Part shown: piece by piece, positions 63,239 to 64,000 of the stretch
Layout: every line of letters starts with the position of its first letter
Numbering within the stretch: the stretch's first letter is position 1
NCBI GenBank assembly: GCA_021777995.1
Contig: JAJYCW010000007.1
Coordinates: forward strand, 1-64,000
Origin: a bacterium
GTDB taxonomy: Bacteria > Armatimonadota > Chthonomonadetes > Chthonomonadales > Chthonomonadaceae
Direction of reading: 5' to 3'
Length of the DNA: 64,000 nucleotides
The notes under the pieces: model-generated
The model's database searches: none
What the model saw: the letters and a program-made list of their open reading frames with translations, nothing else
Told to the model about the DNA's origin: nothing
Made by a program: the position numbers and the translations under genes

Positions 63239-64000
63239 ATGAACTTCACAGTTAGGTGGTCATTGACCTTGCTAGTGTGCCTGGTTGTGGTCTCTGGTGC
63301 AGTTATCCTGACAATCAGGGTAAGGAGGTTGGTTAGTCGCGTCAACGCAGTGAACCGGTGGTTTGATTCAATGGCGGAGCCGTTTCCTTATGATTACCGG
63401 TTCGAGAAAAATGATGATTGTGCGAAGCTATATGATCGTGCGACCCATAGTAAGGAGCACACGGCAAATCAGGCGACCGTTCTTCTGTATAGTGTTAGCC
63501 ATAGCCTAGCCGCGCCAGGGAATATCCGGGTCCCGGGCTGCCGCATAGTGTATCTGGCACTTCAACCCGAACTGTGGGTGTACCGCCGTGCGAGCCTTGA
63601 TCGTGATCTTTGCCGATTGGCTGTGGAACCCGACTCTTCTGCCCACCTTTGGAAACAAACCCTAACGGTGACCTTGCAGAAAGTGAGCCACGACCAATCC
63701 ATTGTCTGTGAGATCGATCCTAGTCCGATACTTACTGCTCGCTACAGTCAACACTGGTGGGTGGGCGCGTCATTTCCGCCGTCTCCCACCGGGCCAATCA
63801 ACAAGGATCAGACCTCAGGCATTTGGCTAGTGTGGAAGGACCACGGCAACTACGATACCTTCTGCACTCTTGTGCGCACCTTGGGCATACGGGCGTCTGG
63901 TTACTATTTCAACCAGGGAACTGCCAACACCTATGTGGGTGCAATTGCGTGGCCCTCCAGCGCTAGTTGGCAGAAATATGTCGTATCGTTAGCTAGACAG
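63239..64000 (+). CDS. Membrane-anchored immunity-candidate protein (3' end outside window)
   Basis: The frame runs from ATG 63239 without a stop through 254 codons to the window end; GGAGG lies 10 nt upstream. The product starts with a signal anchor (residues about 6-26: RWSLTLLVCLVVVSGAVILT), then a soluble extracytoplasmic part with many aromatic residues (HLWKQTLTVTLQKVSH, SQHWWVGASFPPSPTGPIN, TSGIWLVWKDHGNYD). No known domain was recognised. Its position right after an RHS toxin-like tail is the classical place of a cognate immunity gene, but that role is inference. Unlike the upstream RHS gene, this frame is intact as far as visible. Confidence 0.6.
   Translation, partial: MNFTVRWSLTLLVCLVVVSGAVILTIRVRRLVSRVNAVNRWFDSMAEPFPYDYRFEKNDDCAKLYDRATHSKEHTANQATVLLYSVSHSLAAPGNIRVPGCRIVYLALQPELWVYRRASLDRDLCRLAVEPDSSAHLWKQTLTVTLQKVSHDQSIVCEIDPSPILTARYSQHWWVGASFPPSPTGPINKDQTSGIWLVWKDHGNYDTFCTLVRTLGIRASGYYFNQGTANTYVGAIAWPSSASWQKYVVSLARQ

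Noticed and set aside
1-64000. CRISPR arrays, tRNA or rRNA genes, insertion sequences
   Set aside because: No regularly spaced repeats, no tRNA cloverleaf signatures, no rRNA sequence and no transposase were seen when reading both strands; a tRNAscan or Infernal run would be decisive.

Overview
The window looks like a single chromosomal stretch of a diderm (Gram-negative type) bacterium with moderate GC. Supporting signs are an LptC/LptA-type lipopolysaccharide transport protein, a FlhF GTPase, a LolD/MacB-type ABC module and many exported or membrane proteins. OPT-like transporters, prepilin-like proteins ending in an H-x9-DG motif, SMP-30 and xylose-isomerase-like sugar genes, a GH74-like Asp-box protein and decayed RHS genes are in keeping with Armatimonadota (Chthonomonas/Fimbriimonas-like). 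That placement is inference from gene content only.

Layout. 1-13.5 kb: one compact plus-strand block of ten genes: a giant FtsX permease with a dead M28-peptidase-like ectodomain (cut by the window edge), a small DUF5684-like membrane protein, an OPT-like transporter, a prepilin-like protein, an unknown protein, a PqqD-like protein, a minimal FtsX permease, its ABC ATPase, a degenerate PtsI-like protein and a D-2-hydroxyacid dehydrogenase. 13.8-19.1 kb: gyrA with an unusual quinolone pocket, then a sugar pair (SMP-30 lactonase, TIM-barrel isomerase) and a small exported NTF2-like protein. 19.1-28.5 kb: HEAT-like and SEC-C proteins with a 45-codon gene before the latter, a UvrD-like helicase, an LptC-OstA protein, a PAS-PAS-GGDEF-HD-GYP cyclic-di-GMP protein and cinA.

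28.5-30.4 kb is an accessory scar: a frameshifted CdiA-type tRNase toxin domain, an immunity-like gene with two nonsense codons, a terminator, a truncated phage-scaffold-like gene and a strong RNA-like fold. This is most simply a degraded prophage head-gene segment with a MuF-style toxin/immunity cassette. 30.4-38.6 kb: a sigma-like/TPR protein, glcF, mnmE, a divergent metal-efflux pair (NicO/UreH-like and CDF) behind an array of operator-like half-sites, and an orphan FecCD permease coupled to a TPR-like membrane protein. 38.6-39.7 kb is poorly coding and holds small relics. 39.7-48 kb: a GH74-like secreted protein, a dps-marR-flavodoxin-doxX stress cluster behind a nested palindrome, an SDR lacking its catalytic serine, an MFS exporter, a solo LuxR HTH and a rhomboid-like protein without the active serine.

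48-60 kb: a minus-strand overlapping string dinG / pseudo-receiver / glycogen debranching enzyme / NIL domain / MarR, divergent from galK. It is followed by a GNAT, a Tag-type glycosylase, a 937-residue VWA protein and a zinc alcohol dehydrogenase. 60-64 kb: flhF, about 800 bp of apparently decayed sequence, an RHS relic with a variable toxin-like tail, a perfect 12-bp hairpin and a membrane-anchored immunity candidate that runs off the window end. The best candidates for something undescribed are the first operon and the two toxin/immunity scars.
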